From: Pirellulales bacterium | GTDB lineage: Bacteria > Planctomycetota > Planctomycetia > Pirellulales > Lacipirellulaceae | Assembly: GCA_022448265.1 (NCBI GenBank) | Contig: JAKVCC010000021.1 | Span: 1 to 60,906 of the forward strand | DNA: 60,906 nucleotides | Reading direction: 5' to 3' | Shown: piece after piece, positions 29,342 to 38,146 of the stretch | Position numbering within the stretch: the first letter of the stretch is position 1 | How the letters are laid out: every line of letters begins with the position of its first letter | Translations under genes and position numbers: made by a program | The notes under the pieces: model-generated | The model's database searches: none | The model's input: only the letters and a program-made list of their open reading frames with translations | Told to the model about the DNA's origin: nothing

Positions 29342-30091
29342 TTAATCGGCTAAGCCGCCAAATTTTCGGTTTCTTCCAGCAAAGTCGATGATCGCTTCAT
29401 ACAGTACCCCAACATCAAACTCGGGCCAGCACTTCTCCGTGACCCAGATCTCGGCATAGCTAATCTGCCAAAGTAAAAAATTACTAATCCGCATCTCTCC
29501 CGCAGTGCGCACCAGCAGATCTGGATCGTCCTGGCCAGCACTGTACAGGTGCGCGGATATGGCTTGTTCGTCAATGGCATCAACGCTAAGCGATCCCTCG
29601 GCAACTTTCCGGGAAATCGCCTGGACGGCGTCGACGAGCTCCGCACGCCCCCCGTAATTGATGGCCAGATTCAGACACATGCCATCGTTGGCAGCACTCA
29701 GTTCGACCGTTTTGTCGAGTTCTCTCAAAACCTCGTCGGGAATATTTGTGCGGCGGCCCAACGTGCGCACCCGCAAGTTGTTGTCCAAAATCGTCTTCCG
29801 CTCCTCGATCAAGTATTGCTCAAGCAGATGCATCAGAAAATCAATCTCTTGCTGCGGCCGCTTCCAGTTCTCGCTCGAGAGGCAATAAAGGGTCAATTGG
29901 TCCATGCCGATACTGGCACACTGTTCCGTGATCCGACGTACGGTTTCCGCACCGCACCGATGGCCTTCAATGCGAGGCAAATCTTGGCGCTCAGCCCAGC
30001 GTCCGTTGCCGTCCATAATAATAGCGATGTGGCGCGGCCACCGCTCGCGCGGGACATCAAGAAGCTGCGGAGGAATTGGGGCGTGGGCCAT
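29342..30091 (-). CDS. uppS: Isoprenyl (undecaprenyl) diphosphate synthase
   Basis: Cis-prenyltransferase making the C55 lipid carrier for cell-envelope polymers. The 249 residues match the family: HIAIIMDGNGRWAE (catalytic Asp, about 27-40), GHRCGAETVRRI, YCLSSENWKRP, and the closing signature RTAGEMRISNFLLWQISYAEIWVTEKCWPEF. The usual R-T-S/G-G-E-x-R in that block is R-T-A-G-E-M-R. ATG 30091 gives MAHAPIPPQLL, 10 bases after the purA stop; the longer open frame would overlap purA. Chain length is inferred from family. Confidence 0.94.
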   Translation of the reverse strand: MAHAPIPPQLLDVPRERWPRHIAIIMDGNGRWAERQDLPRIEGHRCGAETVRRITEQCASIGMDQLTLYCLSSENWKRPQQEIDFLMHLLEQYLIEERKTILDNNLRVRTLGRRTNIPDEVLRELDKTVELSAANDGMCLNLAINYGGRAELVDAVQAISRKVAEGSLSVDAIDEQAISAHLYSAGQDDPDLLVRTAGEMRISNFLLWQISYAEIWVTEKCWPEFDVGVLYEAIIDFAGRNRKFGGLAD

Positions 30092-30101
30092 GAAAAGCTC
30101 G

Positions 30102-31391
30102 TCAGCGCACTGCAATCGTTTGGCTCCGTTCCGGACCGACCGACACCATTTCCACCGGCAATCCCACAAGCTCACCAATCCGGCGCACGTAGGCCACCGC
30201 GTTGGCCGGCAGCTCCGACATCGACCGCGCGGAAGAGATATCTTCCTGCCAGCCAGGGAGTGTTTCGTACTGCGGCTCCACCCGCCTCAAATCATCGACG
30301 TGACTGGGAAATCGTTTCGACTCTTGGCCGTCCAGGAGGTACCCCCTGCAGATACGCAATTCGTCCAGACCGCTCAGCACATCCAGCAGCATTACGCAGA
30401 TCGAATCCACACCGCTTAGTCGCGATGTGTAACGGACGGCCACGGCATCGAGCCAGCCGCACCGGCGCGGCCGCTTGGTGACGGTGCCATATTCATTTCC
30501 TTGATCGCGAATCCGCTGACCAATTGCATTGTCTTGCTCCGTTGGAAACGGCCCGCCTCCCACGCGCGATGTATAAGCTTTGACGATGCCAATGACCTTG
30601 TTGATGTGCTGCGCCGGAACCCCTGAGCCATTCGAGATGCCAACCCCCGAGCTATTGCTGCTGGTTACAAAGGGGTACGTGCCATGATCCACATCAAGGA
30701 GCGCTCCCTGGGCGCCCTCAAACAGCAAACGCTTTTCTGCCTCCGCCGCTGAGAGTAAAAACTCAGTCGTATCAGCCACATAGGGTTCTAGACGCTCGGC
30801 AAATTCCCGATACTGCTTAAAAATAGATGCTGCATCCAACGGCTCAAAATCAGCTTCGTCCACACCGGCCTGGAGGAGGGCATTTTTTACGCGAACGTTG
30901 TGTTCGACCTGGTGGCGAAAAGTATCGCGGTACATATCTCCCAGACGAATCGCGTAAGAGCGGCCAACCTTATCTCGATAGCACGGACCAATGCCACGTC
31001 CTGTCGTACCGATATTTTCACCGTCGGACGTACTTTTGTCGAGGACTCGATCTTCAGCAAAGTGCCATGGACAAATCACATGGACACGATCGCTTATCTT
31101 CAGATTGTCGTAATCTTGCACATTGCGGGCGGCTAGTTCGTCCAATTCGGCAATTACTTTTTCGGGATACAAGACCACGCCGCCTGTGATCACACAGGTA
31201 ACCCCAGGCGTAAGAACTCCGCTGGGCAGCAGCGACAGTTTGTAGGTCTGATCGTCGACAACGACTGTATGCCCGGCATTCGCGCCTCCCTGATAACGCA
31301 CGACGATGTCGTGCTGCTGTGTTAACAGGTCAACAATCTTACCCTTGGCTTCATCGCCCCATTGCAATCCAATGACACACGTCCCGGGCAC
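30102..31391 (-). CDS. purA: Adenylosuccinate synthetase
   Basis: First committed step from IMP to AMP, GTP-dependent, cytosolic. The 429 residues match the family. The N-terminal P-loop reads IGLQWGDEAKGKIVD (usual GDEGKGK; one Gly is Ala), then GGANAGHTV, GTTGRGIGPCYRDKVGR, and FEGAQGALLDVDHGTYPFVTSSN with the later GEYGTVTKRPRRCGWLD-type stretch. The start is GTG at 31391, supported by GAGGAG six bases upstream. It is first in purA-uppS-cdsA and divergent from the DUF456 gene across 428 bases. Confidence 0.96.
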   Translation of the reverse strand: MPGTCVIGLQWGDEAKGKIVDLLTQQHDIVVRYQGGANAGHTVVVDDQTYKLSLLPSGVLTPGVTCVITGGVVLYPEKVIAELDELAARNVQDYDNLKISDRVHVICPWHFAEDRVLDKSTSDGENIGTTGRGIGPCYRDKVGRSYAIRLGDMYRDTFRHQVEHNVRVKNALLQAGVDEADFEPLDAASIFKQYREFAERLEPYVADTTEFLLSAAEAEKRLLFEGAQGALLDVDHGTYPFVTSSNSSGVGISNGSGVPAQHINKVIGIVKAYTSRVGGGPFPTEQDNAIGQRIRDQGNEYGTVTKRPRRCGWLDAVAVRYTSRLSGVDSICVMLLDVLSGLDELRICRGYLLDGQESKRFPSHVDDLRRVEPQYETLPGWQEDISSARSMSELPANAVAYVRRIGELVGLPVEMVSVGPERSQTIAVR

Positions 31392-31819
31392 ACGCTGCTC
31401 CTCAGATATTTGCTAGTTGGGATTTCCAGAGTCGGCTGGCACCGGCCTGGACACAAACGCCCCATTGTAGCCGAACGAGCGTCTAAGAAAACGGGGCGCG
31501 AAACCTAGATGGTGGGTCCGTTTGCCTCAACAAGAGACGAAAACCGGTTTCAAGACCTAATTTAGGGATATAATTTTCCGGGATCTTGCCGCCGAATGAC
31601 AATTTCGAAACGGGTCCCATTGACGCCTACGCTTCTACGGACCCCGTGCCACCGCTATAACTCGCTGCCTCCAGCAGGCCACCGGCGGAGACGTTGTGTA
31701 GGGCAAATAAGAAATGGGGGCTGGCATGCTACGATGAAAAAGGGGCCAAACCCCCTGATTGGCAGGCGCAGACGCTGGTTTGCCCCCGTTTCCCGAAGTG
31801 CCACAATACGGCTTTTTTC
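31392..31819. other. Divergent purA/DUF456 intergenic region
   Basis: About 430 bases without a gene. It holds repeat copy B (31539-31618) and a possible long hairpin, GGGGCCAAACC (31742-31752) with GGTTTGCCCCC (31777-31787), pairing in 10 of 11 positions just upstream of the DUF456 start. Confidence 0.45.
31539..31618 (+). repeat. Dispersed ~80-bp intergenic repeat, copy B
   Basis: It has the same length and register as copy A (28347-28426), with the shared 15-base core. Its ends are ACCGGTTTCAAGACC and TTTCGAAACGGGT, an imperfect inverted pair. Confidence 0.6.
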
Positions 31820-32365
31820 ATGGACCATCTATTGTTTTACACGGCTTTGGTAGCCCTACTTGCCGCGCTAGCCGCGGGGTGGGCACTGACGTTGATGGGA
31901 TTGCCGGGCAACTGGCTGATCGTCGCGACGGCGGCACTTTATGCCTGGCTAGCGCCGACAGGCGGCATCACGCAAATTGCCTGGCCCACTGTACTGGCAA
32001 CCGCAGCCCTGGCCACAGTCGGCGAACTGGTGGAACTAGCTGCCGGTGTTTGGGGGGCGCGTCGCGCGGGTGGGAGTCGCCGCGCCGCGATTTTTTCGCT
32101 TGTCGGATCCCTCGGAGGCACCCTGGCGGGCGCGGCGCTGGGCATTCCCATCCCCGTTGTGGGCTCGGCGATCGCTGCCGTGCTGGGAGGCGCTTGCGGA
32201 GCGCTGGCCGGAGCCGCCTTTGCCGAACACACTTTGGGTGAGGCGGCGGGACACTCCATGCGGGTCGGCCATGCCGCGTTTTGGGGTCGGCTGCTCGGCA
32301 CTGGGTTTAAGTCAATCGTGGCATCACTCTTGGCAGTCATCGTCCTGGGCGCACTGGTGTCCTGA
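31820..32365 (+). CDS. DUF456 membrane protein
   Basis: Small inner-membrane protein of unknown function, 181 residues and very rich in Gly and Ala. It has about four to five hydrophobic segments. The pattern fits DUF456: an N-terminal ALTLMGLPGNWLIVATAALYAW block, then GARRAGGSRRAAIFSLVGSLGGTLAGAALGIPIPVVG and GAFAGAAFAEHTLGE-like glycine-zipper helices. ATG 31820 starts MDHLLFYTALVALL; no clear Shine-Dalgarno precedes it, but the open frame upstream (from 31694) is not membrane-like. It stands alone between purA and the minus-strand trmH-like gene. Confidence 0.8.
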   Translation: MDHLLFYTALVALLAALAAGWALTLMGLPGNWLIVATAALYAWLAPTGGITQIAWPTVLATAALATVGELVELAAGVWGARRAGGSRRAAIFSLVGSLGGTLAGAALGIPIPVVGSAIAAVLGGACGALAGAAFAEHTLGEAAGHSMRVGHAAFWGRLLGTGFKSIVASLLAVIVLGALVS

Positions 32366-32457
32366 GTCGGGCTGGCGCGGGGGGGCGCATCTGTCGCCGT
32401 GGGAATGCAAAATGCCGCTTAGTATGCCTAGCCCGCGCAAATGTCGCCAATCAACCC

Positions 32458-32952
32458 TTACCCGTCCGGGTATTGCCGGCAGTATTCATAAAGAGTTATG
32501 GCTGTCGCCGTTGCAACGTTGTAACTGTAAGGCATACCCCATACAGGTAGTTCGATGACCTCGTCTAGCAGTGCAAGCTGTTCAGGGAGTAGCCCGGTGC
32601 GTTCGTTACCAACCACTAAGGCCGTGCGGCGCTGGAATTCATAAACATGGATGTCGATCGAGCCGGTGGACTGCTCCAAGCCAACTAGACGATAGCCCGC
32701 CTGGCGAAGGTCACCCAGCACCGGCGCTAACGATCGGTGCGTTTCGATCTGCAGGCAGTCAGCACTTTCGCGGGCAATGCGCAGATCGAGCTTGGGCGAG
32801 CCGGTGCCAATGAGCCTTTGCAAGCCGCAACACCCGGCAGCGCGAGCGATTCGCGAAAAATTGACATTGCTCCGCAACGGTGCGCAAACGACAACCAGTT
32901 CGCGAGGACGGTCCAGTGCACGAGCCGGTTTGTGTCGTTGGTGTTCGAACAT
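32458..32952 (-). CDS. SPOUT-class RNA 2'-O-methyltransferase (TrmH/SpoU family)
   Basis: Methylates a ribose in tRNA or rRNA with S-adenosylmethionine. The 164 residues form just the trefoil-knot catalytic domain with the three SpoU motifs: NVNFSRIARAAGCCG (about 28-42), ALVVGNERTGL, and LPVWGMPYSYNVATATAITLYEY. Motif 3 carries YSYN where S-L-N is more usual. No separate RNA-binding domain is present. ATG 32952 is 13 bases after the M20 hydrolase stop; the longer frame would overlap that gene. The substrate nucleotide cannot be told. Confidence 0.88.
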   Translation of the reverse strand: MFEHQRHKPARALDRPRELVVVCAPLRSNVNFSRIARAAGCCGLQRLIGTGSPKLDLRIARESADCLQIETHRSLAPVLGDLRQAGYRLVGLEQSTGSIDIHVYEFQRRTALVVGNERTGLLPEQLALLDEVIELPVWGMPYSYNVATATAITLYEYCRQYPDG

Positions 32953-32965
32953 TACGTTTTTGTTT

Positions 32966-34393
32966 TCACGGGTCGGCAGGCCGTAGCAATTCAAGGGCTG
33001 CCGCAACGAGCGTCGTGATTCCGGTCCTGAGGGTCGGCGCCGGATCGGGGTAAAACTTGGGCGAATGGAGCGAAGGCGGGTCGGTACCGGCTCGCTGAAA
33101 AGCCTCCAGACGCGCCGCACTGATCGCGCCCAATTTGAACATCACGATGGGCACTCCTTCCTCGCCAATGCGACCAAAATCTTCGCCACCCATCGACGGC
33201 TCAACCTCCGCCACGTTTTCATCGCCCAACACCTGGACCAGCACTGGCACCAGACGGGCCACCAGATCCGGATCGTTGTACAAGGCCGGCGTGCCCTCGC
33301 TGACAAGGATCTCCGGCGGCGGAGCATCCGCACTCGCAGCGGCCGCTTGGGCCTTGCGGCGGATGGCAGCAATAAGATGTTTGCGTACCTTGGGACTGTA
33401 GCTGCGAACGGTGAGCTGCAACTCGCACGTGTCGCCGATTATGTTGTGCTTGGTGCCGCCATGAATCGAACCCACCGTGATCACGGCGGGATCGATGGGG
33501 GCAATTTCGCGACTCACGATCGATTGCAAGTCGACGACCAACTGGGCCGCCACCACAACCGGATCGACTGTAGCCTGGGGATAGGCCCCGTGCCCGCCCC
33601 GGCCACGAACAGTAATATCCACACTGTCGACATTAGCCTGGGCGTAGCCTGCACGGTAACCCACATGGCCCACGGGGGTATCGGCCGCGACATGCAAAGC
33701 TAACGCAAAATCGGGCCGAGGAAAACGCACCAATAGACCGTCGGCGATCATGGCCTTAGCGCCCGCGCCACGTTCCTCCGCAGGCTGAAAAATTGCCACC
33801 AGCGTACCTTGCCACTGAGAACGATGGCTGGCCAAATAACTCACTGCGCCGACCACATTGGTCATATGCACATCGTGTCCGCACGCATGCATCACGCCCA
33901 CGGTGGCGCCACGCGGGTTCCGCACTTTTACCTGCGACGCGTAGTCAAGGCCCGTGTCTTCGGCGACAGGCAAGGCGTCCATGTCAGCCCGCAGGAGCAG
34001 GGTTGGACCCGCGCCATTTTTTAGCACTGCCACAACGCCGTGCCCACCCACCTCCGTGGTTACACGAAGTCCCAGTTCCTGCATCTGTTCCGCCATGCGG
34101 CCTGAGGTCTGATCCTCCTCATACGATAATTCGGGCGCCTGATGGAGACTCTTGTAGAGCTGAGTAAGTTGTGGCAGTTGGTTCTCCATCCATTCCTTCG
34201 GCCATTCCTTAGAAATTTCTGCAGCGAGACCACCATGCGTCAGGATTTCGGAGCCCGCAACGAGTAACACTATAACACCCACCCAGGCCATTCTTGCCAC
34301 TGCTCGGACCCACCCAGAAAAAAAGAAGGCAGAAAAATAATTTGTCCCAGACTTGGACAAATACGAACACCCTGCTAGATTTTCCGAGTACAT
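32966..34393 (-). CDS. Exported M20-family amidohydrolase/carboxypeptidase
   Basis: Zinc peptidase-family hydrolase that removes an acyl or aminoacyl group. 475 residues from ATG 34393; an alternative ATG at 34291 gives a cleaner signal peptide (MAWVGVIVLLVAGSEI, then LAAE). Metal and catalytic landmarks are ADMDALPV, HACGHDVHM, QPAEERGAGAKAMI, and a C-terminal MGGEDFG; a dimerisation domain with GRGGHGAYP lies between. The order fits the IAA-amino acid hydrolase/hippurate hydrolase subgroup. It lies 13 bases upstream of the trmH-like gene. A hairpin with T-run on the opposite strand lies just before its start (34413-34451). The physiological substrate is unknown. Confidence 0.9.
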   Translation of the reverse strand: MYSENLAGCSYLSKSGTNYFSAFFFSGWVRAVARMAWVGVIVLLVAGSEILTHGGLAAEISKEWPKEWMENQLPQLTQLYKSLHQAPELSYEEDQTSGRMAEQMQELGLRVTTEVGGHGVVAVLKNGAGPTLLLRADMDALPVAEDTGLDYASQVKVRNPRGATVGVMHACGHDVHMTNVVGAVSYLASHRSQWQGTLVAIFQPAEERGAGAKAMIADGLLVRFPRPDFALALHVAADTPVGHVGYRAGYAQANVDSVDITVRGRGGHGAYPQATVDPVVVAAQLVVDLQSIVSREIAPIDPAVITVGSIHGGTKHNIIGDTCELQLTVRSYSPKVRKHLIAAIRRKAQAAAASADAPPPEILVSEGTPALYNDPDLVARLVPVLVQVLGDENVAEVEPSMGGEDFGRIGEEGVPIVMFKLGAISAARLEAFQRAGTDPPSLHSPKFYPDPAPTLRTGITTLVAAALELLRPADP

Positions 34394-34412
34394 TTGTTCG
34401 CTCTCATTATTA

Positions 34413-34451
34413 AGTCGTTTCGATAGTCATTCGTTCGAAACGGCTTTTTTT
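34413..34451 (+). terminator. Plus-strand terminator-like hairpin without a plus-strand gene
   Basis: AGTCGTTTCGA and TCGAAACGGCT pair in 11 positions (one G-T) with an 11-base loop, followed by seven Ts on the plus strand. The nearest upstream plus-strand gene ends 2 kb away, so it may end an antisense or readthrough transcript. The TTTCGAAACGG core resembles the ends of the dispersed repeat. Confidence 0.5.
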
Positions 34452-34662
34452 GCGCGCCGCTACCAAGCCGTAGCTAATTGGCGAGGGGGCCCATTGTAGC
34501 AGGACTCTCCCAGACGCTAAATCTCCCATCGAAATGCAGAGCAACAATTACGGGCGATGGTTGTCTGAAAATCACGGAAGACCTTGGCCGGCCCTGGGTG
34601 GACATGCCTTCGTTTCGTCGAGGCTGCGGGACTTGTGGCAGAATCAGAGTGGGAAGTTCGGG

Positions 34663-35277
34663 CTAGTCGTCCCACTCCCCCTGCGACGCGATGCAGACCA
34701 ACTTGGGCACCACGGCCCGCATGGCTCGTCCGCGATGGCTCAGGGCACGCTTGACATGCAGCCCCAATTGGCCAAACGTGGCATGGTACTCGACGACTTC
34801 GAATAGTGGGTCATAGCCGAATCCGTTGGAGCCCGATCCTTCGCTGCGGATGCGTCCTCCGCAAACTCCTGAACTTTCGGCGCGCACAGTTCCCGAAGGG
34901 TCGGCAACCGACACATGGCAGTAGTAGCGCGCCCCACGTTTGTTGCCGGGAATTGCTTCCAGTTCGGCAAGCAGTTTGGCGTTATTGTCTGCGTCAGATG
35001 CATCCTGGCCGGCATATCGGGCCGAGTAGATACCTGGTGCTCCCTGCAAGGCGTGTACTTCAAGTCCACTATCATCAGCCAACACCCACCGACCCAAGTG
35101 CTTCGCCTGTTGCGACGCTTTGCGCCGCGCGTTATCTGCAAAGGTCGCGCCGTCTTCGACCACCTCGATTGAAGTAGAAAACTCTTGCAACGTCTTCACG
35201 AGAAAACCGTGAGGGGCAAGCAGTTCCGTCAGTTCCCGCCCTTTGGCAAGATTTGTAGTGCCAATGACCAGGAGCAT
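34663..35277 (-). CDS. rdgB: RdgB/HAM1-type XTP/dITP diphosphatase
   Basis: House-cleaning enzyme that hydrolyses inosine and xanthosine triphosphates to monophosphates. The 204 residues show the N-terminal T-x-N-x-x-K triad in TTNLAKGRELTELL, ADDSGLEVHALQGAPGIYSARYAG, SNGFGYDPLF, and ALSHRGRAM near the C-terminus. One insertion, SSGVCGGRIRSEGSGSNG, is typical of the family's variable loop. ATG 35277 has an AAGGA 4-5 bases before it; the frame extends 13 codons upstream. It follows the SPOR-like exported protein gene by 41 bases. Confidence 0.95.
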   Translation of the reverse strand: MLLVIGTTNLAKGRELTELLAPHGFLVKTLQEFSTSIEVVEDGATFADNARRKASQQAKHLGRWVLADDSGLEVHALQGAPGIYSARYAGQDASDADNNAKLLAELEAIPGNKRGARYYCHVSVADPSGTVRAESSGVCGGRIRSEGSGSNGFGYDPLFEVVEYHATFGQLGLHVKRALSHRGRAMRAVVPKLVCIASQGEWDD

Positions 35278-35318
35278 TGGATCCTTGCAGCTAATTCTGC
35301 GCCGCCAATTCTGCACAG

Positions 35319-36527
35319 TTAATTTCGAACATAGGCAGAACTAATCGATTGGCGTGGCACGCGTACGGGGGTGGGGTCGATGTCGAATGGAAGGCCGACA
35401 AAGCGCTTGGGATGGAAACCCTTGCTGACATTTCCTGTGGCACTGCCCAAGAGTTTCTGGAACTTTGCCTTTTGTTGTTGTTCTACCATCAGATCCTGCT
35501 CGGCAGGGCGATTAAAAATGTTTTGGGGTGATCTCGCACCAAACGTGTCGAAAATCGTTTTGGCATCGGGGTGCTTGAGTTGGATCTGCCCGTTCGGCTG
35601 CGCAACGCCCTCCCGAAACGACCCCACCGTAACATAGCTCTCGTAGCGATCGTGAAACTCGTAGGCTTCCCAACCTTTTTTCCGCAGCGCGCTGGTCAAG
35701 AAGTGCGCATTGTCAGCGGCGGTGACCAAAGCATGTGACACCTTGTCGATCTTGCCTTTCTGTCCGTCTTCATTCGCTGCCTTCAGGGAAACTCTCCCCT
35801 TAAATGTTGCTACCCGCATGGAAAAGTTGCCTGGGCATTTCATCAGGGAATACTTCACGCTTTCGTTCCATTTTGCAACCTCCCGGTCGACTCCCTGGGC
35901 CATGAAATATTCCTTGGGGAGCAACGGATTTTTTGTGAGAAAGGCGTGGCCCAGCGGCCCTTTTTTTTGGGATGTCCCGATTTTTTTATGGATAAGATTG
36001 TGAAACTTACGCACCGCGGCCAGACTTTGGCTGGTTGACTTTCCCTGTTGGGGCGAAAGCGATTGCGGACTCAGATGCTTGATGCGTTTGAGCGCATCTT
36101 GCGCTCCTTTGTCGCCCAGCGACGGAAAGTCTCCCACCAAAACAGCATGTTGCACTACCTGATCGCCGCGCTGATAGCGGCGCTTAACCCGTCCACCGTA
36201 ATTGTCGATGCCTCGTCCAGGGTTGGCGTCGTCCATCTGGAAGGTCATGCCGAAATAGCAGGCAGGCATCTTATGCCTGGAGCGGAGCTCATGAACCAGC
36301 TTTCGCGCTTCCTTTTCGCCAGACGGGCCCGAATAAGAAGCTGCCATCACCAGCCAGGGGCCCCGGTCTGCGGTCAGCGCATAGTCATCAGTGGGACTTG
36401 TTTGCGTTTTCTGGCCCGAGAGAAGCGCCTGCCAATTCGCGCCAGCCCCTCGCGTCTGCGGCCCAAGACCCGGGCCACATAGGAGCGTAAATCCAAAAAC
36501 CAACAAGGCCGGCAACCAGCGCAACAT
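35319..36527 (-). CDS. Exported protein with SPOR-like segments, function unknown
   Basis: A 402-residue protein with a signal peptide (MLRWLPALLVFGFTLLCG, cleavage near GLGPQ). Two parts look SPOR-like: PWLVMAASYSGPSGEKEARKLVHELR (about 57-82) and a later segment with HALVTAADNAHFLTSALRKKGWEAYEFHDRYESYVTVGSF (about 265-305); SPOR domains bind denuded peptidoglycan glycans and have this alternation of a V-x-x-A/GSF strand and an amphipathic A-x-x-L-x-x-x-L helix. The middle is basic and the C-terminal 100 residues are unremarkable. The function is not known. It precedes rdgB. The SPOR link is a visual match only. Confidence 0.55.
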   Translation of the reverse strand: MLRWLPALLVFGFTLLCGPGLGPQTRGAGANWQALLSGQKTQTSPTDDYALTADRGPWLVMAASYSGPSGEKEARKLVHELRSRHKMPACYFGMTFQMDDANPGRGIDNYGGRVKRRYQRGDQVVQHAVLVGDFPSLGDKGAQDALKRIKHLSPQSLSPQQGKSTSQSLAAVRKFHNLIHKKIGTSQKKGPLGHAFLTKNPLLPKEYFMAQGVDREVAKWNESVKYSLMKCPGNFSMRVATFKGRVSLKAANEDGQKGKIDKVSHALVTAADNAHFLTSALRKKGWEAYEFHDRYESYVTVGSFREGVAQPNGQIQLKHPDAKTIFDTFGARSPQNIFNRPAEQDLMVEQQQKAKFQKLLGSATGNVSKGFHPKRFVGLPFDIDPTPVRVPRQSISSAYVRN

Positions 36528-36755
36528 GGCAAATAATTCTCTGCGAAGCAGGGGAAGCTGTTAGATCTGTTTTATTGCGAAAGAAAACTAGCAAACCGGC
36601 TCACCCATCACCAGAGAGATCTGCAGACAACTTGCCGCCGCGACAATACAATGTGGACCGGTCCCGATCAGCGCCCCGCACACCTTGCCAAAACGTCTGC
36701 CTCGAAAATCGGTGATAGCACCAGCCGTCGGCAAGCGAAATACCGCGGCCGACAG

Positions 36756-38039
36756 CTAAATCCCACCGCCAATCTGCTCCTTTCCAACCCATTTCTGCAA
36801 GACCGAAGGCACCACCACAGTACCGTCGGCCTGCTGGCAGTTCTCTAATATGGCGAGAATTGCTCGACTGATCGCCACGGCTGTGCCATTGAGCGTATGC
36901 ACGAAATGTGTCCCTTTTTCACCTTTCGTTTTGTAGCGAATGTTCAGTCGACGCGACTGGTAGTCGGTGCAGTTGCTGGCACTGGTGACTTCGCCGTATT
37001 CGCCGTTGTCGCCGCGGCCGGGCATCCAGGCCTCCAGATCAAACTTGCGGTAGGCAGGGCCGCCCAGGTCGCCCGTGGCGATATCGATGACCCGATAGGG
37101 AATACCCAGGCCATCGAAAATACGGCACTCCAAATCGCAGAAAGAATTGTGCATCTGCTCACTCTGATCGGGCCGAGTAAAGGCAAACATTTCCACCTTG
37201 GTGAATTGATGCACCCGATACAGACCACGGGAAGTCCTTCCCGCTGCGCCCGCCTCAGTGCGAAAGCAGTGGCTAATCCCGCACAGCGTGAGCGGCAAGT
37301 CGTCCTCATCGATAACTTGGCCCGAGTAAAGACCACCCAACGTGATTTCCGCCGTCGCGACCAGATTGAGGTCGGAGTTTTCAATGCTATAAATTTGTGT
37401 TTCGGGACCGCGCGGAATAAAGCCGACACCCTGCAAGATTTCGCCGCGTGCCAAGTCGGGGGTAATCAATGGCACGAAGCCTTCGCCCATCAAGAGCTCC
37501 AACGCGTATTGTTGTAGCGCCAGCTCCAAAAGGACGGCTTCATTCTTGAGAAAGTAAAATCCATTGCCGGCGGTCCGGGCGCCACCTTCAAAATCGATGA
37601 GGTCATGTTGCTCAGCCAGTTCAACATGGTCCAGCACGGGGAAGCCTAGAGAACGCGCATCGTGTTCGCCCCGGCGCAACTCGCGACTGTGCGCTTCGCT
37701 GCCGACAGGCGATTCGGGATGCGTGAGATTTGGCATCGAACGATAAATAGCGCCTGCCTCGGCGGCAATACAGTCCATCGCTGCCTGTTTTTCGTCCTTC
37801 TGCTCGCGGAGCTGTCGCCCTTCTTTCTTGCGCTCTTTGCGCTCGGCATCGTCCTGCGTCTTGCCAATCGACTTGCTAACCAAGTTAGCCTGGCGAGAAA
37901 GTTCTTCGATCTCCTGCTGCAGGGCGCGGCGCTGACTTTCTAATTCAACATAGCGTCCCACATTGACTTTGACGCCTCGATTGTCGCAATTCTTTTGCAC
38001 GAGGTCGGTATTTTCGAGGATGTTTTTTTTGTCGAGCAT
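36756..38039 (-). CDS. serS: Seryl-tRNA synthetase
   Basis: Charges tRNA-Ser (and tRNA-Sec where present). The 427 residues begin with the long coiled-coil arm typical of SerRS (about 30-105, QRRALQQEIEELSRQANLVSKSI and KERKKEGRQLREQKDEKQAAMD). The class II core follows: motif 2 HCFRTEAGAAGRTSRGLYRVHQFTKVEMF, the EVTSASNCTDYQSRRLNIRY block and motif 3 LNGTAVAISRAILAILEN. ATG 38039 gives MLDKKNILEN; no strong Shine-Dalgarno. It lies 107 bases after the dipeptidase gene on the same strand. Confidence 0.97.
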   Translation of the reverse strand: MLDKKNILENTDLVQKNCDNRGVKVNVGRYVELESQRRALQQEIEELSRQANLVSKSIGKTQDDAERKERKKEGRQLREQKDEKQAAMDCIAAEAGAIYRSMPNLTHPESPVGSEAHSRELRRGEHDARSLGFPVLDHVELAEQHDLIDFEGGARTAGNGFYFLKNEAVLLELALQQYALELLMGEGFVPLITPDLARGEILQGVGFIPRGPETQIYSIENSDLNLVATAEITLGGLYSGQVIDEDDLPLTLCGISHCFRTEAGAAGRTSRGLYRVHQFTKVEMFAFTRPDQSEQMHNSFCDLECRIFDGLGIPYRVIDIATGDLGGPAYRKFDLEAWMPGRGDNGEYGEVTSASNCTDYQSRRLNIRYKTKGEKGTHFVHTLNGTAVAISRAILAILENCQQADGTVVVPSVLQKWVGKEQIGGGI

Positions 38040-38146
38040 TTTGTAGTCGTGGTCAAAGGCTAGGATTTTCGAACGACGGTATCACAGGAGTATGAATCAG
38101 AAAAGGAGGACGTCAAAGATTACAGGTTCTGTTTGGTAGTTACTGT

